Below, piece after piece: positions 52,401 to 61,229 of a DNA stretch of 64,000 bases (positions are counted from its first letter, which is position 1; every line of letters starts with the position of its first letter). Both the position numbers and the translations under genes were made by a program. The stretch is taken from positions 620,001-684,000 of the forward strand of contig OZ242168.1 of the NCBI GenBank assembly GCA_965205275.1, in the 5' to 3' direction. The notes below the pieces were generated by a model, which saw nothing but the letters and a program-made list of their open reading frames with translations, did no database searches and was not told the DNA's origin. The DNA comes from WTFY01 sp965205275. GTDB taxonomy: Bacteria; Pseudomonadota; Gammaproteobacteria; UBA4575.

Positions 52401-53096
52401 CTAAGCAGCTTTAGATTTAGCTTGTCCTTGTGAAATGAAGCTGCTTGCTTGGTCAGCAGAGAGGACTGGGCAAACAATGTTGTTAATTCTTTCCATCGTT
52501 GGAATATCATTCTTTTGGTCTGAGCATGAACATGCGTCACCAATTACAATTGGAATAAAGCCCTCATCTCTTGCAGCACGGGCATTTCCTTCGATACACC
52601 AGTCTAAATGGATACCACAAAGAACAATGGTTTTAATTCCTGCCCGTTCTAACATTAATTTTAGAGGGGTTCCGACAAATGAACTTTGATGTGCGTATTC
52701 AAAAAATTCTTCATCTTCTGGTAGCGAAATCTCTTTTAGTTCATCTACTAAAGCAATATCCCACTGTTTTTCTGCTTCGGTCATTTCATTTGCCTTAAAA
52801 GATTCATTCCAAAGTCCATATTGAGCTTTATCTAATAGGGTCATTGGATAATCATCTCGAAATACGTTGTAACCAATCCAGAAAAATTTCATGTTGGCTT
52901 GGCGACAGGCTTTGGCAATTTTTACAGTCTTCTCTAACGTCCCACGTTCCCACTGCTTTTCAGTGCCCTGAACCCCTTTTGGGCTATATAGGCTGTTGCA
53001 CTGGCTGATAGATATGAATGCAGCAGGTTGGGATAAGATGTGTACAAAATCAAGAGTCTTCCATTGCTCAGGTAATTCAGGAATCGTAGTGCGCAT
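52401..53096 (-). CDS. Isochorismatase-family protein lacking two triad residues
   Basis: 231 residues from ATG 53096 (GAGGAGG upstream). Isochorismatase-like fold with VLCGIHLDWCIEGNARAARD carrying the nucleophile Cys. In active members a first-strand Asp (here AAFISISQCNSLY has Ser) and a Lys before the SxF motif (here EYAHQSSFVGT) complete the triad; both look missing. Probably a non-hydrolytic or specialised member. Confidence 0.75.
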   Translation of the reverse strand: MRTTIPELPEQWKTLDFVHILSQPAAFISISQCNSLYSPKGVQGTEKQWERGTLEKTVKIAKACRQANMKFFWIGYNVFRDDYPMTLLDKAQYGLWNESFKANEMTEAEKQWDIALVDELKEISLPEDEEFFEYAHQSSFVGTPLKLMLERAGIKTIVLCGIHLDWCIEGNARAARDEGFIPIVIGDACSCSDQKNDIPTMERINNIVCPVLSADQASSFISQGQAKSKAA

Positions 53097-53443
53097 AGTG
53101 GGCCTCCTCAATTTATACTAACGAATTGGTATAAATAAAAAGAATTATACCGAATGGAGTGAACCCTTGGAAGTGGAATCCAGATTGCTTTTATTTGACC
53201 ACCCGCTCTACTGGAAAATCAAGATTGTGTACAGTCCAGGCTTGATCCTCTATACAACCGGATACCATTGTCCATTGCCTCTGGACTAAACAGATTGGTG
53301 CAGTACTGCAACAAAATGATGCAGATACTCCTCTCACTTACCCCACATATCTGTGTAAAGACTACTGAAATATTGCTTTAACGTTTGGCATATATATTGC
53401 TTGTACCCCGATTGAATATTTAACCGCAGCTGGAGAGACAATT
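53097..53443. other. Gene-free stretch upstream of a small exported ORF
   Basis: Divergent promoter region between the isochorismatase-like gene and the small ORF at 53444. Nothing else recognised. Confidence 0.5.
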
Positions 53444-53617
53444 ATGAAGTGCTTTGATTTGCGCATGCTCGGACTTGTTGTGATCACAGGGCTGGTCATA
53501 GCTTCAATTGATCTTTTGGTCGAGCATAACCAGAAACCAGGTTCGGTCGATGACTATGCTATGGCAGAACCGTTTTCTTTAACATTTGATCATACTTACT
53601 TCATAAAGCGGGATTGA
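53444..53617 (+). CDS. Small membrane-anchored ORF upstream of the MNP-repeat gene
   Basis: 57 codons: MKCFDLRMLGLVVITGLVIA then SIDLLVEHNQKPGSVDDYAM. One hydrophobic helix, then a short acidic exported part. GGAGAGACA stands just before the ATG. No family. It lies 110 bp before the first MNP-repeat gene on the same strand. Confidence 0.5.
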   Translation: MKCFDLRMLGLVVITGLVIASIDLLVEHNQKPGSVDDYAMAEPFSLTFDHTYFIKRD

Positions 53618-53727
53618 TTGTTTGGGAAACTTATAGGCCTATCAATTATTTCTAATACAATTCATTAAAAAATTATATTAGAATATTCTTATATTATTAA
53701 TCGATTCAAAATTATGGGGACCCTCTT

Positions 53728-54327
53728 ATGAAATTATCCAAACTTGCTTATTCAGCTTTGGCAGGCCTTTTAGTGCTCTGCATCACCCCAGTTTTTGGGG
53801 AGTTGTCGAAAACTGACAGCCCCGCACAAGACCAGGCCTCTCCCTGCTCCGTTCATGCTGCATTTACGGACCCTGAGGTAATGGCCGCTACTATGGCAGA
53901 CCCAGTTAAATTTAATGAGTTCATGATGGCAATCAACAATCCAACTACCGCCCAGGCGTTGATGAATTGTTCTGTTGATCCCAAGCAGTGGGACACCTGG
54001 GTTGCTAATTTCAGTAGCCCTGTCAAATTAATGAAGGCAATGGCACAGTTCATGAACCCGCAGGTATACATGAACTGGATGACAGCTTCCATGAACCCAC
54101 AAACCTATCAATTCATGTATGCCTATATGAACCCTGCATTTTATACACAGTGGGCGACAGCTTCCATGAATCCTCAGTTCTATCAGCCGATGTACAAGCC
54201 GATGGATCCCAAGTGGCAGCAGGAAAGTACGGCATGGATGATGAACCCGAACACGTATCAGAACATGTTTAAATCTTTTTATGCCCCTGCCCCTGTTGTT
54301 GCGGATGCTTCAGCTACAACGGAGTAA
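53728..54327 (+). CDS. Exported Met-Asn-Pro repeat protein 1
   Basis: 199 residues. Signal peptide (KLAYSALAGLLVLCITPVFG), then a low-complexity region with repeated M(N/D)P-x-x-(Y/W): MNPQVYMNWMTAS, MNPQTYQFMYAY, MNPAFYTQWATAS, MNPQFYQPMYKP, MDPKWQQES and MNPNTYQNMF. No catalytic domain. Two Cys (CSVHAAF, NCSVDP) may pair. The repeat links it to 58468-59274 and 59317-60435. Function unknown; candidate metal-binding or sulfur-globule-associated protein. A good terminator follows. Confidence 0.7.
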   Translation: MKLSKLAYSALAGLLVLCITPVFGELSKTDSPAQDQASPCSVHAAFTDPEVMAATMADPVKFNEFMMAINNPTTAQALMNCSVDPKQWDTWVANFSSPVKLMKAMAQFMNPQVYMNWMTASMNPQTYQFMYAYMNPAFYTQWATASMNPQFYQPMYKPMDPKWQQESTAWMMNPNTYQNMFKSFYAPAPVVADASATTE

Positions 54328-54410
54328 TTGTAAAAAAAGCTCAGTTTTATGCAGGATGCCCCGGAGTGTTTCTGACTCTCAGGAACTGGAGTAGAAGCTA
54401 CACTTCACCT

Positions 54411-54445
54411 AAAAAGCCCTGGTCAGTTGATCGGGGCTTTTTTTT
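54411..54445 (+). terminator. Rho-independent terminator of the MNP-repeat gene
   Basis: AAAAAGCCC, 13-nt loop segment, GGGCTTTTTTTT, 85 bp after the stop. Confidence 0.85.
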
Positions 54446-54547
54446 ATTGATACAACCTGACGCAAGACCTTGTTTACCCTTCTCATGTGATAAAAAATCG
54501 TTGAGGCACCCCCCTCCCACCACTAACTGACAATGGTTTTTGTCTTG

Positions 54548-54928
54548 TCAGATGGGAAGTGCATTTTTACTGAATGCAACCATCACAATATATGCGTAGG
54601 TCAATAAAGCCAGAGACCACGCCGTAACCCGGATCCCTTTTGTTTTACCACGATTCAGCGCAATAATTCCCAGCACGATATATACCACGAGGGCAACAAT
54701 CTTTGCATTCAGCCAACCAGCCGGTCCCGGGTATTGAGATGTAATGATGACCAGTGCAATCGCTGAAAGCAGCAGGACCGTATCATTGATATGAGGTGTC
54801 ACCCTGACCCAGCGTTGTTGCAGCAGGGAGGATGACTGCATCATCCAGATTCCCCGTATAAAAAACCCTGTAACTGAAATAAATGCTGTCACGATGTGAA
54901 TAAACGCCAGAGTAGTATAACTGTTCAT
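54548..54928 (-). CDS. SirB-family membrane protein
   Basis: 126 residues, about four helices (YTTLAFIHIVTAFISVTGFF, NDTVLLLSAIALVIITSQYP, IVALVVYIVLGIIALNRGKT and a last one). Similar to SirB/invasion-gene-expression-up-regulator membrane proteins; biochemical role unknown. Sits between the repeat gene and soxYZ, on the opposite strand. Confidence 0.85.
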   Translation of the reverse strand: MNSYTTLAFIHIVTAFISVTGFFIRGIWMMQSSSLLQQRWVRVTPHINDTVLLLSAIALVIITSQYPGPAGWLNAKIVALVVYIVLGIIALNRGKTKGIRVTAWSLALLTYAYIVMVAFSKNALPI

Positions 54929-55290
54929 ATCTCTATGGTTCCTGAGTGGGTCAGTGAGGAGGTCAATTTTATAAATGATTTATTTCAAATGTAAGCGCTG
55001 ATTTATTGCCGGTCTTTGCTCCACTGGCTTTTTGCTGCGGTTACCTTATACACTCCCCTGCCGATCAGGAAATCCAGGTATATGATTTATATCAGGTAGT
55101 CACTTTAACTTGCTTGACCCACGATCAATAAGGCAGGTGAATGCGTTGACGAGTGTCCAATATATTGGCATGTTTAAACGCTTACATAGTACTATATGGT
55201 CAGGCTATTTGAATATAACGTTTAAAGTGGTAAAGGTACCTAGGTTACATTCTTGCAGCATGGCACATAACTAAACTTGAAGAGGAATTC
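54929..55290. other. Divergent promoter region of soxYZ
   Basis: No gene. Upstream of the rightward soxY; several AT-rich boxes but no convincing -35/-10 pair. Confidence 0.5.
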
Positions 55291-55746
55291 ATGGATATTT
55301 CAAGAAGAAGCTTTATTCAGCGTTGTTGTTACTCAGGCTTTTTTGCTTTGGGTGTTGGGCTGTTCTCTCGTATATCAAAGGCTGGATGGCCATCGGCAGC
55401 ATTTGATGAAACAGAATACCTGCCCGCCTTGAAAGGTCTTGTCGGTGACCAGGAATTGCTGGATGGCCATGTCACAATCCAGGTACCAGAGATTGCAGAA
55501 AATGGCGCTACGGTACCGGTCAAGATATCAACGGACTTGGACAATGTAGAGTGGATCAGTATTTTGGGTGATAAAAACCCCAGACCCTGGATTTCAAGGT
55601 TTTATTTTCATGGCAAATCAAAGGCATTTGTCTCAACCCGCATTAAATTACGGGAAAGTTCACATGTAGTGGCCATTGTTAAGGCTGATGGCAAACTATA
55701 CAGTACAAAAAGTGCCGTGCGGGTGACCGCTGGCGGTTGCGTCTAA
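55291..55746 (+). CDS. soxY: SoxY sulfur-carrier protein
   Basis: 151 residues. Tat signal SRRSFIQRCCYSGFFALGVG, then the immunoglobulin-like SoxY fold (GHVTIQVPEIAENGATVPVK, YFHGKSKAFVSTRIKLRESS). The carrier Cys is near the C-terminus in VTAGGCV; the usual ending is GGCGG, here shortened to GGCV. It carries sulfur intermediates in the periplasm as a SoxYZ complex. Without soxAX and soxB nearby this may be a SoxYZ-only locus. soxZ follows 17 bp later. Confidence 0.92.
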   Translation: MDISRRSFIQRCCYSGFFALGVGLFSRISKAGWPSAAFDETEYLPALKGLVGDQELLDGHVTIQVPEIAENGATVPVKISTDLDNVEWISILGDKNPRPWISRFYFHGKSKAFVSTRIKLRESSHVVAIVKADGKLYSTKSAVRVTAGGCV

Positions 55747-55763
55747 GAATGAAGGAAAAGACA

Positions 55764-56078
55764 ATGCCTCAAAAAATGAAAATCAGAGCAAAAATACAAG
55801 ATGGGATTACGACAGTAAAAGCCATTATGTATCATAAAATGGAATCCGGCAGCCGGAAAGATGAAGAAACCGGTGAACTGGTTCCGGCACATTTTATCAA
55901 GGAAGTTCAGGCTGAACTCAATGGCGAAGTGATTATTTCTGCCGAGTGGGGAACCGGTATTTCAAAAAATCCCTACTGGTCATTTACATTTGAAGGTGGC
56001 AAGCCTGGAGATATCGTAAAAATCAGCTGGACAGATAATCAGGGTGAATCAGGGGCCGGTAAGGCAGAAATAAAGTAA
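55764..56078 (+). CDS. soxZ: SoxZ sulfur-carrier partner
   Basis: 104 residues from ATG 55764 (GAAGGAAAAG upstream). SoxZ fold: KIRAKIQDGITTVKAIMYHK, HFIKEVQAELNGEVIISAEW, ISKNPYWSFTFEGGKPGDIV, SWTDNQGESGAGKAEIK. It forms the heterodimer with SoxY. No signal peptide, exported with SoxY as in other bacteria. Confidence 0.94.
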   Translation: MPQKMKIRAKIQDGITTVKAIMYHKMESGSRKDEETGELVPAHFIKEVQAELNGEVIISAEWGTGISKNPYWSFTFEGGKPGDIVKISWTDNQGESGAGKAEIK

Positions 56079-56100
56079 GGCTTTTCTGCCAGATGGCAAG

Positions 56101-57249
56101 CTACTGTGTAACCTGCTTTTTCCAGGGCCATAACAATTCCGATAAGGATATACTCAGGGCATCCACAAGTCCTTTCTCGTCCAGGATATGGTACTGGACT
56201 TTCATAGTAAGCGCGCTGCCAAAAATAATTGAAGCCAGAGCCAAAAATGACCCTATGGCCAAGGTCGACATTCCGGTAACCCCCTGCCCTATAGTACATC
56301 CAAAGGAGAGTACCCCTCCAAAACCCATCAATACGGCGCCGATTAAATGGCTGATCATCTCGGATCTGTTGCTGAAGGTTTCAATTCTAAACGAGTTGGA
56401 CACGATCGCATAAAGAAAGGAGCCAGCAATCATGCCTAAGGCAACTGCGATACCAAAATTAATCTGGGCACCTGTAAATGTCATTAAATAGCTGATCGTA
56501 TTTCCGGTCGGACCTATAAAAGCCATACCCTGGGGGGTAACAGGATCAAAATCATCTTGGCCGATGTAGCCCGTTACATACCAGGCTGTAATCACGCATG
56601 CCCCGATTACAGCTCCTGCCAAAATATTATCAAAACTCGTCCTGAATTCCTTATGTTTAAAGGCATAGGCAATAAAACCGAAGGCAACTAAAAACCCACC
56701 TATCCTCCTGATCCAGACTATATCTTCCAGATTCAACAGCGCTCCTATGTAGCTGAACAGGCTTTGATCGTTGATTCCTTGAGCAGTAAGATCCGCATTA
56801 ACCGCATAGACCCAGTTCAGGCGTACCACCGCTAGCAGTCCACGCATGGTCATATAAGCAGTAATGCCCAGAACCAGAATAACGACTAGGGCTTTCAGAT
56901 TTCCACCACCTACTCTGATCAGATTCCGTTGTCCACAACCTGCGGCAAGCGTCATGCCTATACCAAATAAAATTCCACCGAGTATATAGCTGAGTATGTA
57001 TAAATTGGGTGACAAATAAATCGATGCATTCAGATCCACGAGTCCCCGGAGGAACAAAAACTGTGCTCCCAGAATTGCAATACCGATAGCAAGAAACCAA
57101 GCACCTAGACGCCCTTTCGAGCCCATATTGATAACATCACTGATTGCACCCATTGAACAAAAGTGGGTTTTATTGCCAACGAACCCGAATACGCTGGCGA
57201 TAATAAAGCCCAATACAGCTACTAAATGAAAGTTAGATAATTCTTCCAT
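56101..57249 (-). CDS. YeeE/YedE-family sulfur-compound transporter
   Basis: 382 residues from the chosen ATG, about ten helices. Conserved Cys motifs of the thiosulfate transporter family: THFCSMGAISD, AAGCGQRNLIRVGGG and GGVLSFGCTIGQGVTG. In the structure of the family these Cys line the substrate path. It faces soxYZ tail-to-tail. Substrate (thiosulfate or other sulfane sulfur) is inferred. Confidence 0.9.
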   Translation of the reverse strand: MEELSNFHLVAVLGFIIASVFGFVGNKTHFCSMGAISDVINMGSKGRLGAWFLAIGIAILGAQFLFLRGLVDLNASIYLSPNLYILSYILGGILFGIGMTLAAGCGQRNLIRVGGGNLKALVVILVLGITAYMTMRGLLAVVRLNWVYAVNADLTAQGINDQSLFSYIGALLNLEDIVWIRRIGGFLVAFGFIAYAFKHKEFRTSFDNILAGAVIGACVITAWYVTGYIGQDDFDPVTPQGMAFIGPTGNTISYLMTFTGAQINFGIAVALGMIAGSFLYAIVSNSFRIETFSNRSEMISHLIGAVLMGFGGVLSFGCTIGQGVTGMSTLAIGSFLALASIIFGSALTMKVQYHILDEKGLVDALSISLSELLWPWKKQVTQ

Positions 57250-57391
57250 GGCACCAGATATGGCATTAGTTAAAGTAATCAATTATACAATCAGAATAGT
57301 TTAAATTCATTAGATCATCAATCAAATATAGTTTAAAAGGCTATAGCAAGAGTTTCTTTTTGCTTGGAACACAAAGCGTACGTCCGGTTAT

Positions 57392-58336
57392 TTGCCTGGT
57401 ATACTCCCTGGATTAGAGCTTTCTTGGCATGCGATGGAAGATCCGGACAGTGCAGCTATACGTTTTGCAGCGTTTAGCTGGTTGCAAGAGCAATTAAGCA
57501 AGGACGACACTCTCCCGCGCTCAATTCTACAGCAGGGATTCGAGCATCAAGGCACGCGTGTCCACCTTATTGGCCCGCAGGGAATATTCAAACCCGCTCA
57601 AATTGCTTATTACCCGTTATCCATTACAACGACCGCGAACAGCCCATACAACGATTCATTTGACACGAAGGGTGATTATCTCCTGTACAGCTACCGGGGC
57701 ACCGACCCGGAACATCACGATAACCGCCGCCTGCGGGCCGCAATGTGTGACCGGGTGCCGCTGATCTATTTTTTCGGTACGGTCCCAGGCTGCTACCTGG
57801 TAGTAATGCCCGTACTTGTAGCAGGCGATGACCCGGGCAAGCTACGTTTTACGGTAGTTGCCGATGATCATGACCTGTCGGCATCAGCCGTGCAGGATGA
57901 CTCCGGCGGCGAACTGATCCGCAGTTACCGGACGAGGCAGGTTCGTCAACGAATTCATCAGCGTTCATTTAGAGATCGTGTACTACGCGCGTATAGGGAA
58001 CGGTGCTCAGTGTGCAAGTTACGTCATCCCCAGCTGCTCGACGCGGCACATATCATTCCTGACTCTGAAGAAGGCGAACCGGTCGTCAGTAATGGACTCT
58101 CGCTGTGCAAAATCCATCATGCCGCTTTTGACAGCAACTATTTTGGCATTCGACCTGACCACCGCATTGTGGTCCATCCCGATATTATGGAAGAGGAAGA
58201 CGGACCCATGCTCAAGCACGGACTTCAGGAAATCAATGACTTGAAACTGATTGTTCCCGGCCAAGTCAGAAGCCAGCCGGATACAGAGCGTCTTCAAAAA
58301 CGTTTTGACTCATTTTCAGAGTTTGCAGGCCTCTGA
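57392..58336 (+). CDS. HNH endonuclease-domain protein
   Basis: 314 residues (TTG start; an ATG lies at 57434). A long N-terminal beta-rich domain (DYLLYSYRGTDPEHHDNRRL, VPLIYFFGTVPGCYLVVMPV) and a C-terminal HNH nuclease (ERCSVCKLRHPQLLDAAHII, SNGLSLCKIHHAAFDSNYFG) with the metal His residues. Similar to stand-alone HNH proteins of the putative restriction endonuclease type. It looks like a newcomer between the sulfur genes. Confidence 0.85.
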   Translation: MPGILPGLELSWHAMEDPDSAAIRFAAFSWLQEQLSKDDTLPRSILQQGFEHQGTRVHLIGPQGIFKPAQIAYYPLSITTTANSPYNDSFDTKGDYLLYSYRGTDPEHHDNRRLRAAMCDRVPLIYFFGTVPGCYLVVMPVLVAGDDPGKLRFTVVADDHDLSASAVQDDSGGELIRSYRTRQVRQRIHQRSFRDRVLRAYRERCSVCKLRHPQLLDAAHIIPDSEEGEPVVSNGLSLCKIHHAAFDSNYFGIRPDHRIVVHPDIMEEEDGPMLKHGLQEINDLKLIVPGQVRSQPDTERLQKRFDSFSEFAGL

Positions 58337-58467
58337 CAAGTCTTGCAAGGTATGGGGGGTTGACACCGCTATCTATCAAAGCTGAATGCTGAACCCGACA
58401 TATTGCCTCGGAATGCCGGGTTCAGATAAACAAAAGAAACCTTCGACTCAACAAAAAGCCCGAGGAC

Positions 58468-59274
58468 CTATTGCCCAGACTGTGAATCAGACTTAGGCAA
58501 TAAATTTTTCATCATGTCTGTCCACTGGTTGAACCATTGCCCGTGCTGCTTTGGGTCCATTGTCTGCCCACCACCAGGCTGAGCCATTGCATTTCCACCG
58601 TGCATATTCATTCCGCCAGCCATCGGGCCCATCATGCTCATGGGATTCATCATCAGGCCCATCATGCTCATGGGATTCATCATCGGACCCATCATGCTCA
58701 TGGGATTCATCATCGGACCCATCATGCTCATGGGATTCATCATCGGACCCATCATGCTCATGGGATTCATCATCGGACCCATCATGCTCATGGGATTCAT
58801 CATCGGACCCATCATGCTCATGGGATTCATCATCGGACCCATCATGCTCATGGGATTCATCATCGGGCCCATCATGCTCATGGGATTCATCATCGGACCC
58901 ATCATGCTCATATAAGTATTTGGGTCCATCATCATCGCCATCATTTGTGGATTCATCATTGCCTTGTAGGGTTGCCACATTGCATCCATCATGGGACCAA
59001 AGTCTTTTTGATACTGTGCAACCTCTGCAGCATCATGGCAAAGCACACAATTTGAAGCAGGTGACGATTTTTGCGGGTCCATCATCATCGCCATCATTTG
59101 TGTCCAGACATTGGGGTCCATTGTTTTCTGCATGGCTGTAGACATGCCTTCCGATGCACTCGGGGTAGTGGCCTGGGGCTGCTGGGTTTCTTCAGCCTGG
59201 ATGCTGGCTATACCCGCAGCAAAAAGACAGGAAGCAATTATTCCCCATTGAAACAGTTTATTTTGAAATAACAT
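58468..59274 (-). CDS. Exported haem c protein with Met-Asn-Pro repeats (protein 2)
   Basis: 268 residues. Signal peptide (WGIIASCLFAAGIASIQAEE), a CxxCH haem c site (ASNCVLCHDAAEVAQYQKDF) and then MMDP/MMNP segments ending in about nine copies of the decapeptide GPMMNPMSMM. The gene is second in an operon with the DUF302 repeat protein (42 bp apart). Met-rich repeats next to a haem suggest a redox protein with a metal-binding or self-associating tail; that is inference. Confidence 0.75.
   Translation of the reverse strand: MLFQNKLFQWGIIASCLFAAGIASIQAEETQQPQATTPSASEGMSTAMQKTMDPNVWTQMMAMMMDPQKSSPASNCVLCHDAAEVAQYQKDFGPMMDAMWQPYKAMMNPQMMAMMMDPNTYMSMMGPMMNPMSMMGPMMNPMSMMGPMMNPMSMMGPMMNPMSMMGPMMNPMSMMGPMMNPMSMMGPMMNPMSMMGPMMNPMSMMGLMMNPMSMMGPMAGGMNMHGGNAMAQPGGGQTMDPKQHGQWFNQWTDMMKNLLPKSDSQSGQ
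58629..58910. repeat. 30-bp tandem repeat (about nine copies)
   Basis: Unit CCCATCATGCTCATGGGATT plus CATCATCGGA, nearly perfect across copies. It encodes a 10-residue repeat on the minus strand. All frames are open because 30 is a multiple of three. Copy number is probably variable by slippage. Confidence 0.92.
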
Positions 59275-59316
59275 TTATAAGTTCCCTTTTGATTACGTTT
59301 ACTTTAAAAAACTCGA

Positions 59317-60435
59317 TTAAAAATCTCCAGTTGCAGCACCTTCCATAATGTAGGCCATAGCCTTACGTATATTTATGGCATCTTCACGCAACTCTTTGCT
59401 CCAGTGTGAATTTGAATTTTGTGCAAAATCCAGCCATTCAACACTCCAGTCCAGTGTCATCACCCAGAGCTTGCCCTCCCCGTCTTCAATCAAAGAAATC
59501 TGGCATGGAAGGAATATGATAAACTCTGGAATCTGATCCAAAATCTTTCGTGCAACCGCTGCATCACAAAATCGGAACATCTCTACTTTTGCAGAGGGCT
59601 GCCCGGTTACTGCTTCAATCTCTTTCCACAGTCGGCTTGAGCCCACAAACTTGAAATTTACTTCATTTGCACGAAGTTTCATAGCCTCGACAGCATCATC
59701 CCATGAGATGCCTTCGTCAACAGGGATCTTGTCTGTCATGATGCTGATCATGTCACGCATGGAAAGCGGACTTATGGCCATCATGGTCTGGAACGCATTT
59801 TTCTTGGCCTCGCGGGAAACTCCCGGAGATACCTTGTTTTTGGGCCAGTTTTGATAACTTTGGGTTGGAAATCCGGGAATGGTAACCACCGGCAACCGGT
59901 CCGGGACCTGACCTTCTTTATAAGCCTGACCCGCCTGCCCGAACATGCCGTAAATAAGATGAGGGTTCATTGAACGCATCATCATGTCTAGGGACTGCGC
60001 ATGGGTCATTACATCCACCGGGTAATTGGTCATCGGGCTCATCATACCCGCCATTGGACTCACCATGCCCATCATTGGGTTCACCATACCCGTCATCGGG
60101 CTCATCATGCCCATCATCGGACCCATCATATTCATGTACATGGCAGGGTTCATCATGCTCATGGGATTCATCATACGCATGGGATTAAACAGGTTCGTGT
60201 ACGCCCCCGGTGTTACAGGCCAGTGATTTTGCCCTGAAGGAGATGACATTTGCTGTAAAGCCTGATCTGTAGGATCACCGGTGTTGCCATGTGAATTACC
60301 GGAATCTTCTGTGGAAGCAGCTTCAACCGGTGTTGCCTCCGCCGGGCTTGATTCCTCTGCGCTGATCAAGGCAGGCCACACCACAAAACCAATTACTAAA
60401 ACAGCGAAAGCCCGGATCATTGTCGGTATGCCCAT
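59317..60435 (-). CDS. Exported Met-Asn-Pro repeat protein with DUF302 domain (protein 3)
   Basis: 372 residues from ATG 60435. Signal peptide (MIRAFAVLVIGFVVWPALIS), Met-rich repeats (MNPMSMMNPAMYMNMMGPMM, GMVNPMMGMVSPMAGMMSPM), then a C-terminal DUF302-like domain (about 210-370: WDDAVEAMKLRANEVNFKFV, EMFRFCDAAVARKILDQIPE, FIIFLPCQISLIEDGEGKLW, LREDAINIRKAMAYIMEGAA). DUF302 proteins often sit near sulfur-oxidation genes. First gene of the leftward operon, divergent from the NapC-like gene. Confidence 0.78.
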   Translation of the reverse strand: MGIPTMIRAFAVLVIGFVVWPALISAEESSPAEATPVEAASTEDSGNSHGNTGDPTDQALQQMSSPSGQNHWPVTPGAYTNLFNPMRMMNPMSMMNPAMYMNMMGPMMGMMSPMTGMVNPMMGMVSPMAGMMSPMTNYPVDVMTHAQSLDMMMRSMNPHLIYGMFGQAGQAYKEGQVPDRLPVVTIPGFPTQSYQNWPKNKVSPGVSREAKKNAFQTMMAISPLSMRDMISIMTDKIPVDEGISWDDAVEAMKLRANEVNFKFVGSSRLWKEIEAVTGQPSAKVEMFRFCDAAVARKILDQIPEFIIFLPCQISLIEDGEGKLWVMTLDWSVEWLDFAQNSNSHWSKELREDAINIRKAMAYIMEGAATGDF

Positions 60436-60551
60436 AAGTATTAAGTCCCTGTAACACCATATTATTTGATATAGTGCGCGAGTATACTTTTTTATTGCTT
60501 GTTCTGTCATTAGCTTATTTGGGGACCGGGCTATTTCAGGGAGATAGTTGT

Positions 60552-61088
60552 TTGAAACTCAACCTTGCCATAATCCTGCTGGCCCTCGGCGTAGTCGCTG
60601 CAATCCTGTCTTCTGTCACACTGGAAGCAACCAACAATACTGAATTCTGTACTTCGTGCCATTCCATGCAATGGGTCCAGGAAGAATGGATGGAAAGCGC
60701 TCATTTTTCTAATATTTCAGGTGTGCGCGCAGGTTGTTCGGATTGTCATGTCCCACACACTCTCGGTCCAAAACTGTATGCCAAATTACGTGCTGCCAAA
60801 GATGTGTGGCATGAGATTCTCGGCACGATCGACAGCGAAGAAAAATTTGAACAGCATCGATGGCAAATGGCAAATATGGTGTGGGCGCGTATGAAGGCAA
60901 CTGATTCGCGTGAATGCAAGTCCTGCCACACCATTGCAGCCATGGACCTGGCGGAGCAGGATCGCTCGGCACGTAAAAAACATAAAAATGCCGAAACGCG
61001 CGGAAAGACCTGCATTGACTGCCACAAGGGCGTTGCACACAAGCGGCCCAAAAAGCCTGATCCAAACAAAGAGGTGGCCCTGAATTAG
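60552..61088 (+). CDS. NapC/NirT-type tetrahaem cytochrome c
   Basis: 178 residues from a TTG after CAGGGAGAT (a GTG at 60474 would add a second hydrophobic segment but has no Shine-Dalgarno). Membrane anchor (NLAIILLALGVVAAILSSVT) and four CxxCH sites (CTSCH, CSDCH, CKSCH, CIDCH). NapC/NirT proteins move electrons between the quinone pool and periplasmic partners. The fcc genes begin 140 bp downstream on the same strand, so it may link FccAB or the haem repeat protein to quinones. Confidence 0.88.
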   Translation: MKLNLAIILLALGVVAAILSSVTLEATNNTEFCTSCHSMQWVQEEWMESAHFSNISGVRAGCSDCHVPHTLGPKLYAKLRAAKDVWHEILGTIDSEEKFEQHRWQMANMVWARMKATDSRECKSCHTIAAMDLAEQDRSARKKHKNAETRGKTCIDCHKGVAHKRPKKPDPNKEVALN

Positions 61089-61229
61089 ACAGTCATCAGG
61101 CCTGAAAGCAAAGGACTAACTGTGTTAACATTTGGATGTATTGAGAATAATATTAGATTCTAGTTGCACCCAACGTTCAGAATCTGTTGCACCACAAAAA
61201 TAGTTATTTATACCCGGGACAGGAGGATA

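Noticed and set aside
58493..59141. Long open frames on both strands over the 30-bp repeat, some above 160 codons
   Set aside because: They follow from a repeat unit divisible by three and lack signal peptides or start signals that fit; only the minus-strand frame with signal peptide and CxxCH is a gene.
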